A stretch of DNA of 64,000 nt from JABCPE02 sp963518845 (GCA_963518845.1 CAUQKV010000004.1:1-64000); one strand, 5' to 3'; shown: positions 41,644-51,308, numbered from the stretch's first letter. The notes: generated from the sequence alone by a model not told the origin. Translations and numbers: made by a program.

Positions 41644-43380
41644 ATGACAAAAAAACTATTTATATCTTTTTTCCTGCTGTCCACTTTGTTTGTCTTTGGG
41701 CAGATTACTTCCATAAACGGCAATTTGGAAAAAGACCCTTTTTTTGAACAAAAACAAGAAGGAAAAGATGAGCTTGTAAAGGTAAGAATCATCCATGCAG
41801 ACCTTACCCAAAAAAGGCAAGATTTGTTCGATGGAAATACCTTCATGACAGGAAATGTGCATCTAGAACATAAAGGCTCTACACTAAAAGCCGACACCGT
41901 GATTTTCTATTCTGAAGCGAACTTCGCCAAGGCCATAGGAAACACCCAGCTGCAAACCTCCGATGGTAACCTAATTACCGCAGGAGAAATCCAGTATGAC
42001 GGTAACTCCCAGCGTGGAATCGCAAGGAAAAATGTCGTCCTTACCGACCCTAAACAAACCATAAAAACGGATATTCTCTACTATGACCGAATTCCGAACA
42101 CGGCCTATTTCAACACGGGAGGAACTATCTACAATGGCAGCAACACCATCAGAACCAAAACTGCTACCTACAACATCACTAGCCGAGTGGTAGATGTCAC
42201 AGGAAATGTAAATATAGACAACAGCCAATACCAAGTACAAGGAACTAAAATCAAGCAAAACCAAAACACCAATACCGCAGAGTTCTACGGCCCTACTACG
42301 ATTATCAATAAAAGCAATCCTTCCAACTCGGTATACACAGAGAAAGGTCACTATAAAATGAACAGCAAGGAGGTCTATCTCAGCAAAAATTCACGAATCT
42401 ACTACAATGGAAAAACCCTGAAAGGCGATGCCATGTATTACAACCAAAACACAGGCTTCGGAACTGCGAAAGGAAATGTACTGCTGGACGACCCAAGGGA
42501 AAACCGCTTTGTGAGAGGGTCTTATGGCGAGATATTTGAAAATAAAGATTCCGCTATGATTACAGGGAAGCCTTATGCTGTGAAAATCTTTAAAAATGAT
42601 TCACTATTTTTCTCTGCCGAAAGAATCATCGCTTACCAAAAAGCCAATGCCAGCAGAATTAAAAAAAGTTTCCTAAAAGCCTACCACAAAGCTAGAATGT
42701 TCAAATCTAATGCACAGGCAAGAGCGGATTCGCTTAGCTTTAATGAAACCGATGGAGAGCTTCACCTCATCAGAAAGCCTATTTTCTGGACAGGCGAACG
42801 ACAAGTGACAGGCGATGTTATCAAAGCTTACCTCAACACACAAAACGAAAGCATAGATTCTTTAAAAGTAATCGGAAACGCACTAGCAATCAGCAAGGTA
42901 GATTCCATCAATCTAAAAGATGAATTTAACCAAGTGAAAGGAAAACAGATGATAGCCTACTACAAAAACAATAATATTCATCTGATAAAAGTAACCGAAA
43001 ACGCACAGGCTATCAACTATGTAGAAAACCAAAACGCAAAAACAAAAAACATGGACAGGCTGGGCATTTCACTTTCATCATGTGGAGAAATAGAGGCGCT
43101 TTTCGAGGAACAAAAACTGCACATCGTAGCGTGTAACATCGGCGCAAATACAGACATATATCCTATGAGCAAAATAGCTCCAGAGAAGCGGAAATTTCCA
43201 GAGTTTAACTGGAATACCAAAGACCGCCCACGGAAATGGAAGGATATATTTCTAGACTCGCCTGAAAATGTAGAAATCATCTACGAAACAGACACCGCCC
43301 TCTATGACCAAGCAGAAAACAAACTAAAAAAAGAGGAAGAAAAGAAAAACGCCAATAAAATAAAACGAGTAAAAAAATAA
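41644..43380 (+). CDS. OstA/LptA-like periplasmic protein
   Basis: A 578-residue exported protein with signal peptide MTKKLFISFFLLSTLFVFGQ. It contains repeated LptA/OstA beta-jellyroll units: GNVHLEHKGSTLKADTVIFY, GNTQLQTSDGNLITAGEIQY, GNVNIDNSQYQVQGTKI and GNVLLDDPRENRFVRGS. This is the Bacteroidetes OstA-like organisation, thought to help lipopolysaccharide transport to the outer membrane. The C-terminus is Lys/Glu-rich. It lies in one direction with the Fur-like gene and ends at a terminator shared with pdxA. Confidence 0.88.
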   Translation: MTKKLFISFFLLSTLFVFGQITSINGNLEKDPFFEQKQEGKDELVKVRIIHADLTQKRQDLFDGNTFMTGNVHLEHKGSTLKADTVIFYSEANFAKAIGNTQLQTSDGNLITAGEIQYDGNSQRGIARKNVVLTDPKQTIKTDILYYDRIPNTAYFNTGGTIYNGSNTIRTKTATYNITSRVVDVTGNVNIDNSQYQVQGTKIKQNQNTNTAEFYGPTTIINKSNPSNSVYTEKGHYKMNSKEVYLSKNSRIYYNGKTLKGDAMYYNQNTGFGTAKGNVLLDDPRENRFVRGSYGEIFENKDSAMITGKPYAVKIFKNDSLFFSAERIIAYQKANASRIKKSFLKAYHKARMFKSNAQARADSLSFNETDGELHLIRKPIFWTGERQVTGDVIKAYLNTQNESIDSLKVIGNALAISKVDSINLKDEFNQVKGKQMIAYYKNNNIHLIKVTENAQAINYVENQNAKTKNMDRLGISLSSCGEIEALFEEQKLHIVACNIGANTDIYPMSKIAPEKRKFPEFNWNTKDRPRKWKDIFLDSPENVEIIYETDTALYDQAENKLKKEEEKKNANKIKRVKK

Positions 43381-43388
43381 TAAAAAGA

Positions 43389-43416
43389 AAAAGCACCTAA
43401 AATCAGGTGCTTTTCT
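43389..43416. terminator. Terminator between OstA-like gene and pdxA
   Basis: AAAGCACCT pairs with AGGTGCTTTT around AAAATC, with flanking A- and T-rich DNA for both convergent genes; it abuts the pdxA stop. Confidence 0.85.
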
Positions 43417-44498
43417 TATTCCTCTCCTTCTGGAAGATCCTCATCTTCTACATTCTGAGCTGCTTTTTTTATCTCTAATTTATGAGCGATGAGGTCTAAA
43501 TTTTCTACTCTATTTTTGAAAATCTTTATCGCTGTGAAAACTGCCTCCTCAAAGGAACGAGCATCCGCAACGCCCTTCCCTGCGATATCATAAGCCGTTC
43601 CATGGTCTGGCGATGTTCTAATGAGCGGCATTCCTGCGGTATAGTTCACTCCGTTTTCATACGCTATGGTTTTGAATGGTGTGAGCCCTTGGTCATGATA
43701 CATTGCTAAAACTCCATCAAAATTCTTGTATTTTTCTGGCTGGAAGAAGCTATCCGCAGGATAAGGCCCAAAGACCATAAATCCTTGGTCAAACAATTCC
43801 TTTATGGCTGGTTCTATGATTTCTTTTTCCTCCATTCCTATCGTTCCGCCATCGCCTGAGTGTGGATTCAGCCCTAGCACTGCGATTTTTGGTCTTTCGA
43901 TAGAGAAATCTAGCTTCAGACAGTTGTTCATCTGTTTTACTTGGTCTATTATCCTTTGTTTCGTAATCGTTTCTGCTACTTTCGCCAGTGGAATATGATG
44001 GGTAGAAACTGCTACTTTTAAATCCTCTGTTACCAAAAACATCAATCCTTTGGCTGCAAATTTTTTCTCCAAATACTCGGTATGCCCTGTGTATGGGAAA
44101 CCGTGCTTTATCATTTCATCCTTGTTGATAGGCGCAGTTACCAGCACATCTACATCACCCTTCATCAGGGCATTTGTCGCAGCTTCTAACGAGTCTATCG
44201 CTAGTTTGGTAGATTCCTCTGTGGGTGTACCGAACTTCACCTCCATTTCATCTTTGCGAAGATTGACAATGTTTATCTGTCCATCTACCGCCTCGGAGGC
44301 GTGGAGGATATAGTTAAAATTAAACTGCAGTTTAAATACATTTTTCTGAAAAGAAAAGAGTTTCCCTGAACCAAAAATCACAGGCGTGAAAAAATCCAGC
44401 ATACTCTTGTCTTTCAATGTTTTAAGGATAATTTCTGGACCTATTCCATTATAATCTCCGATAGAAATTCCTACTTTTATTTTATGTTTAAATTCCAT
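43416..44498 (-). CDS. pdxA: 4-hydroxythreonine-4-phosphate dehydrogenase
   Basis: Vitamin B6 synthesis enzyme (DXP-dependent route), 360 residues. GISIGDYNGIGPEIILKTLK begins it. FPYTGHTEYLEKKF and MYHDQGLTPFKTIAYENG hold metal-binding His residues, and GMPLIRTSPDHGTAYDIAGK closes the substrate site. The last ~25 residues are acidic and not conserved. It is divergent from ribE with an 85-base gap. Confidence 0.96.
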   Translation of the reverse strand: MEFKHKIKVGISIGDYNGIGPEIILKTLKDKSMLDFFTPVIFGSGKLFSFQKNVFKLQFNFNYILHASEAVDGQINIVNLRKDEMEVKFGTPTEESTKLAIDSLEAATNALMKGDVDVLVTAPINKDEMIKHGFPYTGHTEYLEKKFAAKGLMFLVTEDLKVAVSTHHIPLAKVAETITKQRIIDQVKQMNNCLKLDFSIERPKIAVLGLNPHSGDGGTIGMEEKEIIEPAIKELFDQGFMVFGPYPADSFFQPEKYKNFDGVLAMYHDQGLTPFKTIAYENGVNYTAGMPLIRTSPDHGTAYDIAGKGVADARSFEEAVFTAIKIFKNRVENLDLIAHKLEIKKAAQNVEDEDLPEGEE

Positions 44499-44525
44499 TT
44501 TGCTTAACTTTGGGTCTTAAAAGAG

Positions 44526-44533
44526 CAAAATTA
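44526..44533 (-). promoter_or_regulatory. Candidate -7 element of pdxA
   Basis: On the minus strand this reads TAATTTTG, a consensus match 28 bases before the pdxA ATG; no -33 TTG found. Confidence 0.45.
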
Positions 44534-44583
44534 GTTTAATTTTTTGAGAAGAAAACAGATTTATTCAAAAATACTTTAAATTT

Positions 44584-45168
44584 ATGTTTACAGGAATAGT
44601 AGAAGCCACTGCCACAGTAGAAAATATAGAAGCCAAGGGAACGAGTGTTCATTTTACGATGAGCTGCCCTTTTACAGATGAACTAAAAATAGACCAAAGC
44701 CTTTCTCATAACGGCTGCTGCCTGACTGTAGAAAAAATTGAAAATCAGCGATATGGCGTAACCGCGATACAAGAAACTTTGGAAAAAACCAATCTGGGAA
44801 GCTGGAAAATAGGCACAAAAGTAAATCTGGAAAGATGCGTGCTGATGAACGGCAGATTGGACGGGCATATCGTGCAGGGACATGTAGACCAAACAGGGAC
44901 AATAAAATCCATAGAAAACCTAAACGGCAGCCACTACATCACGATAGCATACACCGATAAAGACGGATTTACTACCGTTCCACAAGGGTCTATCACCGTG
45001 GACGGCATCAGCCTGACCGTAGCCCACAGCGGAGAAAATGAGTTTTCGATGGCGATAATTCCTTACACTTGGGAACATACTAATTTGAAGAATTTAGAAA
45101 TCGGCAGCAGAGTAAATCTGGAATTTGACATCATTGGGAAATATGTAGCAAAACTTATGAAAAAATAA
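44584..45168 (+). CDS. ribE: Riboflavin synthase alpha chain
   Basis: Converts two 6,7-dimethyl-8-ribityllumazine molecules to riboflavin; 194 residues. MFTGIVEATATVENI is the family start, and the two lumazine-binding barrels show SLSHNGCCLTVEKI, GHIVQGHVDQTG and SITVDGISLTVAHSGENEFS. It is the first gene of a tight run with a sensor kinase (3-base gap) and an ABC exporter (6-base gap), though these share no metabolic link. Confidence 0.97.
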   Translation: MFTGIVEATATVENIEAKGTSVHFTMSCPFTDELKIDQSLSHNGCCLTVEKIENQRYGVTAIQETLEKTNLGSWKIGTKVNLERCVLMNGRLDGHIVQGHVDQTGTIKSIENLNGSHYITIAYTDKDGFTTVPQGSITVDGISLTVAHSGENEFSMAIIPYTWEHTNLKNLEIGSRVNLEFDIIGKYVAKLMKK

Positions 45169-45171
45169 TCC

Positions 45172-46620
45172 ATGAATCCCATCATCAAAGGAAACATACG
45201 AACGAGAATCTTCTTCGGATTTATGCTGGTTACCCTACTGAGTATCATAGGTGTAACGGTAATCTCCTATCTCGTTTTCAAAAAAAATACCGAAACCCAA
45301 AACAAAGAAAGACTGCGCCAAACGGTAGAAATACTAATGTCTTCGCTGGACTACGCCGTGAGCCATACGACTGTAACCGAAGAAAACATAAAACCCATCT
45401 TGGAGAAAAAAATTTTAGAAATCTCCGATATCAACAAGCAGGACATTATCATCTATAATCTACAAGGGAAATTCCTGCTTTCCAACAAAGATAAAAACCA
45501 AGTTTCTCCACAAGAAATCCCAAAAGAAGTCCTAAAAAAAATCCTAAAAAAAGGAAATAGATTTGATTCTGTGGAATACATAAAAGATGAGGAGGACAAT
45601 CTAACAGCCTCCTACATCCCACTCCTGAATAACATGCTGGAGCCTGTAGCCATTGTTTTTTTTCCTTTTTATCATAGTGATAACACCCGTTTGGATACCT
45701 TTAATCAGTATATCCAAATCATGGTTGCGGCGAACATCATCATCATCGCCCTTGGAATATGGCTCAGCTGGAGAATTTCCGATGAACTAACGAAAAACAT
45801 TAGAAAAATTTCACAAAAAATCACACAAATAGACCTTAATGAAGAGCTAAAACCCATCCGATATTACAACGATGATGAATTTACTCCGCTCATCAATTCC
45901 TATAACCGAACTATACGGATGATAGAGGAACAAAAAAAGCTATTATTCTTCAAAGAGAAAGAATCTGCATGGCGCGAAATGGCGAAACAGGTGGCTCACG
46001 AAGTCAAAAATCCGCTGACTCCCATGAAACTCCTCATCCAAAATTTTGAAAGGAAATTTGATAAAAACGACCCTGATATAGAAGATAAAGTAAAAAAACT
46101 CTGCTCCTCTATGGAAGACCAGATAGACCTAATAGCAAAAGTGGCTGGAGCTTTTTCGGAGTTTACAAAACTGCCCGAAAAAAAGAATGAAGTAATCAAT
46201 GTGAACAATGAGATTTTATCCCTCATTAGGATTTTTGATGATAAAAATGAAATTACATTTTACCCTAAACAAAATAATATTCTCATCAACTTTGACAAGT
46301 CTTTCTTCCAAAGGATAATGACCAACCTCATCCTAAATGCCCAACAAGCAAAAAATGAGAAGCAAGACTTTTTTATCAAAATCAATCTGGAACTTTTAAA
46401 TAAAAAAATAAGCCTAACCATAGAGGATAACGGAAACGGAATCCCTGAGGACAAATTAGAAAAAATCTTTGAACCCAATTTTACCACCAAATCCAGTGGA
46501 ACAGGCCTTGGACTGGCAATGGTAAAAAGAATGATAGAAGACTATAAGGGAGAAATCTCCATCCGTTCCAAAGAAGGAAAAGGAACTACACTTATGATTA
46601 TCCTCCCTACAAATATGTAA
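45172..46620 (+). CDS. Sensor histidine kinase, NtrY-like
   Basis: A 482-residue membrane kinase. TM1 lies at about 14-36 (FGFMLVTLLSIIGVTVISYL), a periplasmic domain covers about 37-175, TM2 follows (MVAANIIIIALGIWLSWRI), then HAMP. The phospho-acceptor His276 is in AHEVKNPLTPMKL. The N box is NLILNAQQAK, G1 is IEDNGNGIPEDKLEKIF and G2 is GTGLGLAMVKRM. No response regulator is adjacent, so it is an orphan kinase here. The signal is unknown. Confidence 0.93.
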   Translation: MNPIIKGNIRTRIFFGFMLVTLLSIIGVTVISYLVFKKNTETQNKERLRQTVEILMSSLDYAVSHTTVTEENIKPILEKKILEISDINKQDIIIYNLQGKFLLSNKDKNQVSPQEIPKEVLKKILKKGNRFDSVEYIKDEEDNLTASYIPLLNNMLEPVAIVFFPFYHSDNTRLDTFNQYIQIMVAANIIIIALGIWLSWRISDELTKNIRKISQKITQIDLNEELKPIRYYNDDEFTPLINSYNRTIRMIEEQKKLLFFKEKESAWREMAKQVAHEVKNPLTPMKLLIQNFERKFDKNDPDIEDKVKKLCSSMEDQIDLIAKVAGAFSEFTKLPEKKNEVINVNNEILSLIRIFDDKNEITFYPKQNNILINFDKSFFQRIMTNLILNAQQAKNEKQDFFIKINLELLNKKISLTIEDNGNGIPEDKLEKIFEPNFTTKSSGTGLGLAMVKRMIEDYKGEISIRSKEGKGTTLMIILPTNM

Positions 46621-46626
46621 AAAAGA

Positions 46627-48273
46627 ATGAAAGCCCTAAAATCCCTTAATCCCTATTTTTGGAAACATAGAAATATGCTTTCATTAGGAGTTTTATTTAT
46701 TTTTCTCAGTAATTTTTTCAATATCTTCTGGATACAATATCTGGGAGACACCATAGATGCTATACAGCAGGTTTTGAGCAGTAAAAATACTGACAGCGAT
46801 ACTATTATAAAAACGCTTCTTATCAATGGAGGCATCATCATAGGCTCATCCATCATTGCAGGAGTTTTTCGGTTTATGATGAGACAGACCATCATAGTAA
46901 CATCAAGGAAAATAGAATACGAACTAAAAAACGAAATCTACCAGCACTACCAAAGTCTTTCCCTTACAAATTTCAAAAAAACAAGCATAGGCGACCTTAT
47001 GAACCGTCTCAGCGAAGACATTATCGCCATTAGAATGTATCTAGGCCCTGGTGTGATGTATGTAGCGAACCTCATCATCTTGCTGATGATTACCAGTTTT
47101 TATATGATAAGGACTGATTTGGAGATGACACTTGTCATTCTAATACTACTGCCTATATTTTCTCTTTCTGTGTATAAAGTAAGCGGAATTGTAGGAAAAA
47201 AATCAAAACTGGTACAAGAGAGCCAGTCTGCGATTTCTACTTTCGTGCAGGATAGTTTTTCGGGAATTAGAGTGGTGAAATTCTTTAACAAAGAAAAATA
47301 TGTCCAAGACAAATACAGTGAGAAAATCAAAAATTACCAAAACAGAGCCATAGATTTAGCCAAGTATGAGAATTTTTTCTACACTTCTATGATTTTGATT
47401 GTGGGAATTTTGGATATCGCTATTTTATTCATTGGTGGACAGAAGTACATTAATGGAGAAATTAACATCGGTATGATTGCTAATTTCTTTATGTATGCCA
47501 ATGCTATGGTGATTCCATTCAGTACCGTGGGCTGGGTGACTTCTATCAACCAGCGGGCAGAAGCCTCCATGCAGCGGATAAATGAATTTAAGAACATTCA
47601 TTCCGATATTGTAAATACCAATCATGACATTTACGAAATCAAAGGAGATATAGAATTCCGAAATGTGAGCTACACCTATCCCAATACAGGCATCAAAGCT
47701 GTGGAGAATTTAAGTTTTAAAGTAAATGCGGGAGAATTCATCACCATCACAGGAAAAACAGGAAGCGGAAAATCTACCATCGCTCTTCTTCTTTGCAGAC
47801 TGATAGACCCAGATGAAGGAGAAATACTGATAGATGGCAAAAACCTAAAAGAACACAATCTGGAACTTTACCGAAAATTCATCGGCTACATTCCGCAGGA
47901 AAGTTATCTTTTCTCCGATACCATAGAAAATAACATTGGTTTTGCGATAGACAATCCTACGTCTGAACTGATAGAAAAATTTGCGAAAATAGCTGACATT
48001 CATAATGATGTGATGTTCTTCAAAGACAAATACCAGACCGTGGTAGGAGAACGAGGCGTGATGCTTTCAGGCGGGCAGAAACAAAGAATCTGTATAGCCA
48101 GAGCCCTTATCAAACAGCCTCAAATCGTCATTTTTGATGATTGTCTATCCGCTCTAGACACCAAAACCGAACAAAACATTTTGACCAATATAGAAAAAGA
48201 AGTTGCCAACTGCACCGCTATCATCATCACCCACAGAGAAACCGTTACAAGCAGTAAAAAAATAAATCTGTAA
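46627..48273 (+). CDS. ABC exporter (MsbA-like) with short C-terminus
   Basis: A 548-residue fused permease-ATPase of the MsbA/multidrug type. About six membrane segments cover 1-310. The ATPase has Walker A TGKTGSGKSTIALLLCRL, Q-loop YIPQESYLFSD, signature MLSGGQKQRICIARAL, Walker B IVIFDDCLSALD (Asp instead of the usual Glu after the Walker B Asp) and switch His ITHRETVTSSKKINL. It stops 15 residues after the start of ITHR, where family members usually run 25-40 residues more. It follows the kinase by 6 bases. The substrate may be a lipid or drug. Confidence 0.88.
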   Translation: MKALKSLNPYFWKHRNMLSLGVLFIFLSNFFNIFWIQYLGDTIDAIQQVLSSKNTDSDTIIKTLLINGGIIIGSSIIAGVFRFMMRQTIIVTSRKIEYELKNEIYQHYQSLSLTNFKKTSIGDLMNRLSEDIIAIRMYLGPGVMYVANLIILLMITSFYMIRTDLEMTLVILILLPIFSLSVYKVSGIVGKKSKLVQESQSAISTFVQDSFSGIRVVKFFNKEKYVQDKYSEKIKNYQNRAIDLAKYENFFYTSMILIVGILDIAILFIGGQKYINGEINIGMIANFFMYANAMVIPFSTVGWVTSINQRAEASMQRINEFKNIHSDIVNTNHDIYEIKGDIEFRNVSYTYPNTGIKAVENLSFKVNAGEFITITGKTGSGKSTIALLLCRLIDPDEGEILIDGKNLKEHNLELYRKFIGYIPQESYLFSDTIENNIGFAIDNPTSELIEKFAKIADIHNDVMFFKDKYQTVVGERGVMLSGGQKQRICIARALIKQPQIVIFDDCLSALDTKTEQNILTNIEKEVANCTAIIITHRETVTSSKKINL

Positions 48274-48335
48274 ACCAAATACATGATTTTTGATAGTTTT
48301 TTTGATTTTTTCTATGAAAATTTAAAAAATTATCT

Positions 48336-48343
48336 TAAATTTG
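48336..48343 (+). promoter_or_regulatory. -7 element for the PUR-family gene
   Basis: TAAATTTG fits the consensus, with a leader of about 20 bases before the ATG at 48370. Confidence 0.5.
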
Positions 48344-48369
48344 TTGAGCATTATTAAAATAACAATAAA

Positions 48370-48705
48370 ATGAGTGATTACAAAGAACGCCAAGAAAATG
48401 AAATTTTTACAAAGGTGTTAAAAGCAGGAAGGAGAACTTATTTCTTTGATGTGAGAGAGACAAAAGCAGGCGACTACTACCTTACTATCACAGAAAGCAA
48501 GAAAAATTTTAATGAAAGTGGTGAAGCAACTTTTGAAAAACACAAAATCTATCTTTACAAAGAAGATTTCAAAGGTTTCTTAGAAATGTTTAATGAAACT
48601 AAAGATTTTATTATTGAACAAAAAGGGGAAGATGTAATTTCTGAAAAACATGACAAAGACTTCAAATCCCGTTCTTTCACAATAGATTCTGACGAGGATT
48701 TTTAA
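48370..48705 (+). CDS. PUR-family DNA/RNA-binding protein (DUF3276)
   Basis: A 111-residue protein of the bacterial Pur-alpha-like family. EIFTKVLKAGRRTYFFDVRE, then AGDYYLTITESKK and HKIYLYKEDFKGFLEMFNET form one PUR repeat (beta-beta-beta-beta-helix), so it would act as a dimer on single-stranded nucleic acid. The acidic C-terminus is short. It is conserved across Bacteroidetes; the role is probably gene regulation. Single gene with a terminator shared with the amidase. Confidence 0.9.
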   Translation: MSDYKERQENEIFTKVLKAGRRTYFFDVRETKAGDYYLTITESKKNFNESGEATFEKHKIYLYKEDFKGFLEMFNETKDFIIEQKGEDVISEKHDKDFKSRSFTIDSDEDF

Positions 48706-48720
48706 GAAATTATATTTATA

Positions 48721-48754
48721 TAAAAAATGGAGCTTTATAATGGCTCCATTTTTC
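48721..48754. terminator. Bidirectional terminator, PUR gene / amidase
   Basis: AAAATGGAGC pairs with GCTCCATTTT around TTTATAATG, with a T-run on the right. Confidence 0.88.
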
Positions 48755-49503
48755 TATTTTAATTCAAATTCATCTCTGTCTAAAAGGACTTTAAATTTCT
48801 GTCTAAAAGAATTTAGTTTCTCTGAATCTATATTTGCTGATATGATGTCTCCCTTTTTCTCAGAAATCTCTGTCCCATCGGCATAGAAGCAATGCGTGCT
48901 TTCTGGATAATTCAGCCCTGAACCATCTACCCCTATCCTATTAACACCGAATACAAACGACTGGTTTTCAATAGCTCTGGCTCTCAATAGTGTTTCCCAC
49001 GCCAAAATACGAGGTTCTGCCCAGCTGGCTACATCTATCATCACATCATAGCCATCTACATTTCTAGCAAATACAGGAAATCTCAAATCATAGCACACCA
49101 AAAGTAAAAACCTAACACCTTTATAATCAACCACTACACGCTCCTGCCCTGGTGTATAGATTTTATCCTCTCCACCGAAAGAGAACAAGTGTTTTTTATC
49201 GTATTGATGGACTTTCCCAGAAGGTTCCACGAAATAAAATCTATTATAAAACCGCCCATCTTCTTTCACTGAAACACTCCCTCCCACTGCTGATTTTTTC
49301 TTCTCCGCAAAACGCTTCATCCATGCAAGGGTTTCGCCTTTACTATCTGCTACCTCTTCCGTATCAACACAAAATCCAGTAGTAAACATCTCTGGAAGAA
49401 GAAATACATCCGCTTGCTCATCTTTTAGTTTTTCTTCAATGATATTGATATTTTCCTCTGGAGATTTCCATTGAATATCCAAATTTAACGCTGTTATTTT
49501 CAT
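48754..49503 (-). CDS. Omega-amidase / nitrilase-family hydrolase
   Basis: Carbon-nitrogen hydrolase of the YafV/Nit2 group, 249 residues, probably deaminating alpha-ketoglutaramate or alpha-ketosuccinamate. The Glu-Lys-Cys triad is visible as LLPEMFTTGF (Glu), HQYDKKHLFSFGGED (Lys) and LLVCYDLRFPVFAR (Cys). NRIGVDGSGLNYPESTH is typical of this group. It is a single gene convergent with the PUR gene. Confidence 0.94.
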   Translation of the reverse strand: MKITALNLDIQWKSPEENINIIEEKLKDEQADVFLLPEMFTTGFCVDTEEVADSKGETLAWMKRFAEKKKSAVGGSVSVKEDGRFYNRFYFVEPSGKVHQYDKKHLFSFGGEDKIYTPGQERVVVDYKGVRFLLLVCYDLRFPVFARNVDGYDVMIDVASWAEPRILAWETLLRARAIENQSFVFGVNRIGVDGSGLNYPESTHCFYADGTEISEKKGDIISANIDSEKLNSFRQKFKVLLDRDEFELK

Positions 49504-49573
49504 TTTTTCTGATTTTTGATTGTAAATCTATTATTTTTATTTTTAATCCAAAAATATTTAATAATGTTTTTAT

Positions 49574-49582
49574 TACCTTTGC
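49574..49582 (+). promoter_or_regulatory. -7 element of the RseP gene
   Basis: TACCTTTGC is an exact consensus match about 22 bases before the ATG at 49604. Confidence 0.6.
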
Positions 49583-49603
49583 ACGATTTTAATTTTAAAT
49601 TTG

Positions 49604-51061
49604 ATGGATTTAGCAATACAAATATTTCAGTTCATTCTAAGTATTTCTATTTTAGTTTTCTTACATGAATTAGGGCATTATCTTCCTGCAAAGTGGTTCA
49701 AAACCCGTGCAGAAAAATTCTTCCTGTTCTTTGACCCTTGGTTTTCTTTATTTTCAATGAAAAAAATCAATGGAAAATGGCAATACAAATTTTTCTCTAA
49801 AAATCAGTCTGATACAGAAGTCATCGAGATAGATGGAGAAAAAAAAGAAGTTCCTATCAATACAGAAAACCTGCCTGATAGTGATTGGAGAAAGCACCCA
49901 GAGAGCACAAAATGGGGCATCGGCTGGCTGCCTATGGGCGGCTATGTAAAGATAGCAGGAATGGTGGATGAAAGCATGGATACAGAACAACTGAAAAAAC
50001 CTGCTGAACCTTGGGAATTCCGTAGCAAACCAGCTTGGCAAAGACTTATCATCATGCTTGGCGGGGTTACTGTCAATTTCTTTTTGGCGTGGATAATTTT
50101 CGCTTCATTAAGTTTCTTCAAAGGAGAGGTTTTCTATAATAATTCTAAAATGGAGAATGGAATTTCTGTAAATGAAGCAGGACAGAAAATGGGACTAAAA
50201 CCAGGAGATAAAATCTTAAAAATAGATGGAAAACCTGCCCTGTCTTTCAATAATTCCGCAATAAATATGCTCTTTGCCGACCAAGTAACCGTGATGAGAG
50301 AGGGGAAAGAAGTAACTTTTGATATCAATAAAGAAGGCGTTGGCGAAGTTCTAAAATCTGGTGGAAGAGGCTACATGTCTCCAAGAGTACCTGTGATAGT
50401 AGATTCTGCAATTGCTGGTGGAGCAAAAGAAGCTGGTCTGATGAAAGGTGATAAAATAGTAGGAGTTAATGGTAAATCAATAATGTTTTTTGATGAGTTA
50501 ACCACTGCCCTTAATGAAAATAAAAATAAAAAAATTAGCTTAGAATTTATTAGAAACGGACAAAACCAAAGCGCTGAGGCTAGTGTAGACAAGGAAGGTA
50601 AACTTGGCTTTAAAGTAGATGAAGCCCTAGCAATGGCTGTTTTGGAGAAAGCCAAAGAGACCAAAAACTTTGGTTTCTTTGAAGCAATAGGAAGAGGTTT
50701 TGAAAGAACAATAGAATCACTAACTCAGCAGGTTAAACAATTTAAAATATTATTCAACAAACAAACCGAAGGCTACAAACAAGTTTCTGGACCAATTGGA
50801 ATCGTGAAAATGATGCCTACAGAGATAGACTGGGTTGCATTTTGGAGTTTTACTGCGATGTTCTCCGTTTGGTTAGCATTCCTAAACCTGCTTCCTATCC
50901 CAGGACTTGATGGCGGGCATGTGGTATTTACCCTTTGGGAAATGATTACAGGAAAACCTGCTTCTCAGAAAGTGTTAGAATATGCACAAATGGCTGGGGT
51001 AATCTTGCTTTTAGGGCTGATGCTTCTCGTTTTTGGAAATGACATTTATAAATTATTTTAA
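49604..51061 (+). CDS. rseP: RseP/site-2-type zinc metalloprotease
   Basis: Inner-membrane protease that cleaves within membrane segments, 485 residues from ATG 49604 (MDLAIQIFQFILSISILVFL). The zinc motif HELGH is at 21-25, in the first membrane segment. GWLPMGGYVKIAGM follows, then two PDZ-like regions (about 195-260 and 270-335: MGLKPGDKILKIDGKPA, AGLMKGDKIVGVNGKSI). The C-terminal membrane part has NLLPIPGLDGGH with the third metal ligand Asp. It may process anti-sigma factors or remnant signal peptides. Confidence 0.96.
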   Translation: MDLAIQIFQFILSISILVFLHELGHYLPAKWFKTRAEKFFLFFDPWFSLFSMKKINGKWQYKFFSKNQSDTEVIEIDGEKKEVPINTENLPDSDWRKHPESTKWGIGWLPMGGYVKIAGMVDESMDTEQLKKPAEPWEFRSKPAWQRLIIMLGGVTVNFFLAWIIFASLSFFKGEVFYNNSKMENGISVNEAGQKMGLKPGDKILKIDGKPALSFNNSAINMLFADQVTVMREGKEVTFDINKEGVGEVLKSGGRGYMSPRVPVIVDSAIAGGAKEAGLMKGDKIVGVNGKSIMFFDELTTALNENKNKKISLEFIRNGQNQSAEASVDKEGKLGFKVDEALAMAVLEKAKETKNFGFFEAIGRGFERTIESLTQQVKQFKILFNKQTEGYKQVSGPIGIVKMMPTEIDWVAFWSFTAMFSVWLAFLNLLPIPGLDGGHVVFTLWEMITGKPASQKVLEYAQMAGVILLLGLMLLVFGNDIYKLF

Positions 51062-51130
51062 AAATACGAATATTTTTCAAACTGATAATGAATAAATTAA
51101 GATTAAATTCATGTTTTTATTAGAAAATTA

Positions 51131-51163
51131 TTTGGTTAATATTAAAATACATGCTATATTTGC
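51131..51163 (+). promoter_or_regulatory. Promoter of tRNA-Asn
   Basis: TTTG (51131-51134), 20 bases, then TATATTTGC (51155-51163); the start would lie about 15 bases before the tRNA. Confidence 0.72.
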
Positions 51164-51184
51164 ACCACTAAAAATAAACAAAAC

Positions 51185-51261
51185 GCCTTTTTAGCTCAGT
51201 CGGTTAGAGCATCTGACTGTTAATCAGAGGGTCGCTGGTTCGAGCCCAGCAAAAGGCGCCA
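51185..51261 (+). tRNA. tRNA-Asn (GTT anticodon)
   Basis: The tRNA starts GCCTTTTTAGCTCAGTCGG. The anticodon loop CTGTTAA gives GTT, the T-arm is GGTTCGAGC, the acceptor arms GCCTTTT and AAAAGGC pair, and CCA is encoded at 51259-51261. A helicase-nuclease gene of defence type lies directly downstream. Confidence 0.97.
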
Positions 51262-51297
51262 AAAAAAGAGTTATCATCTGATAACTCTTTTTTTATT
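51262..51297. terminator. Terminator of tRNA-Asn, shared with the helicase gene
   Basis: AAGAGTTATCA pairs with TGATAACTCTT around TC, with a long A-run on the left and T-run on the right. Confidence 0.9.
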
Positions 51298-51308
51298 CTT
51301 AAAACTTT

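Noticed and set aside
41382..41897. 171-residue antisense frame across the Fur-like and OstA-like genes
   Set aside because: Both sense genes are clearly real; the antisense frame shows no family feature or promoter.
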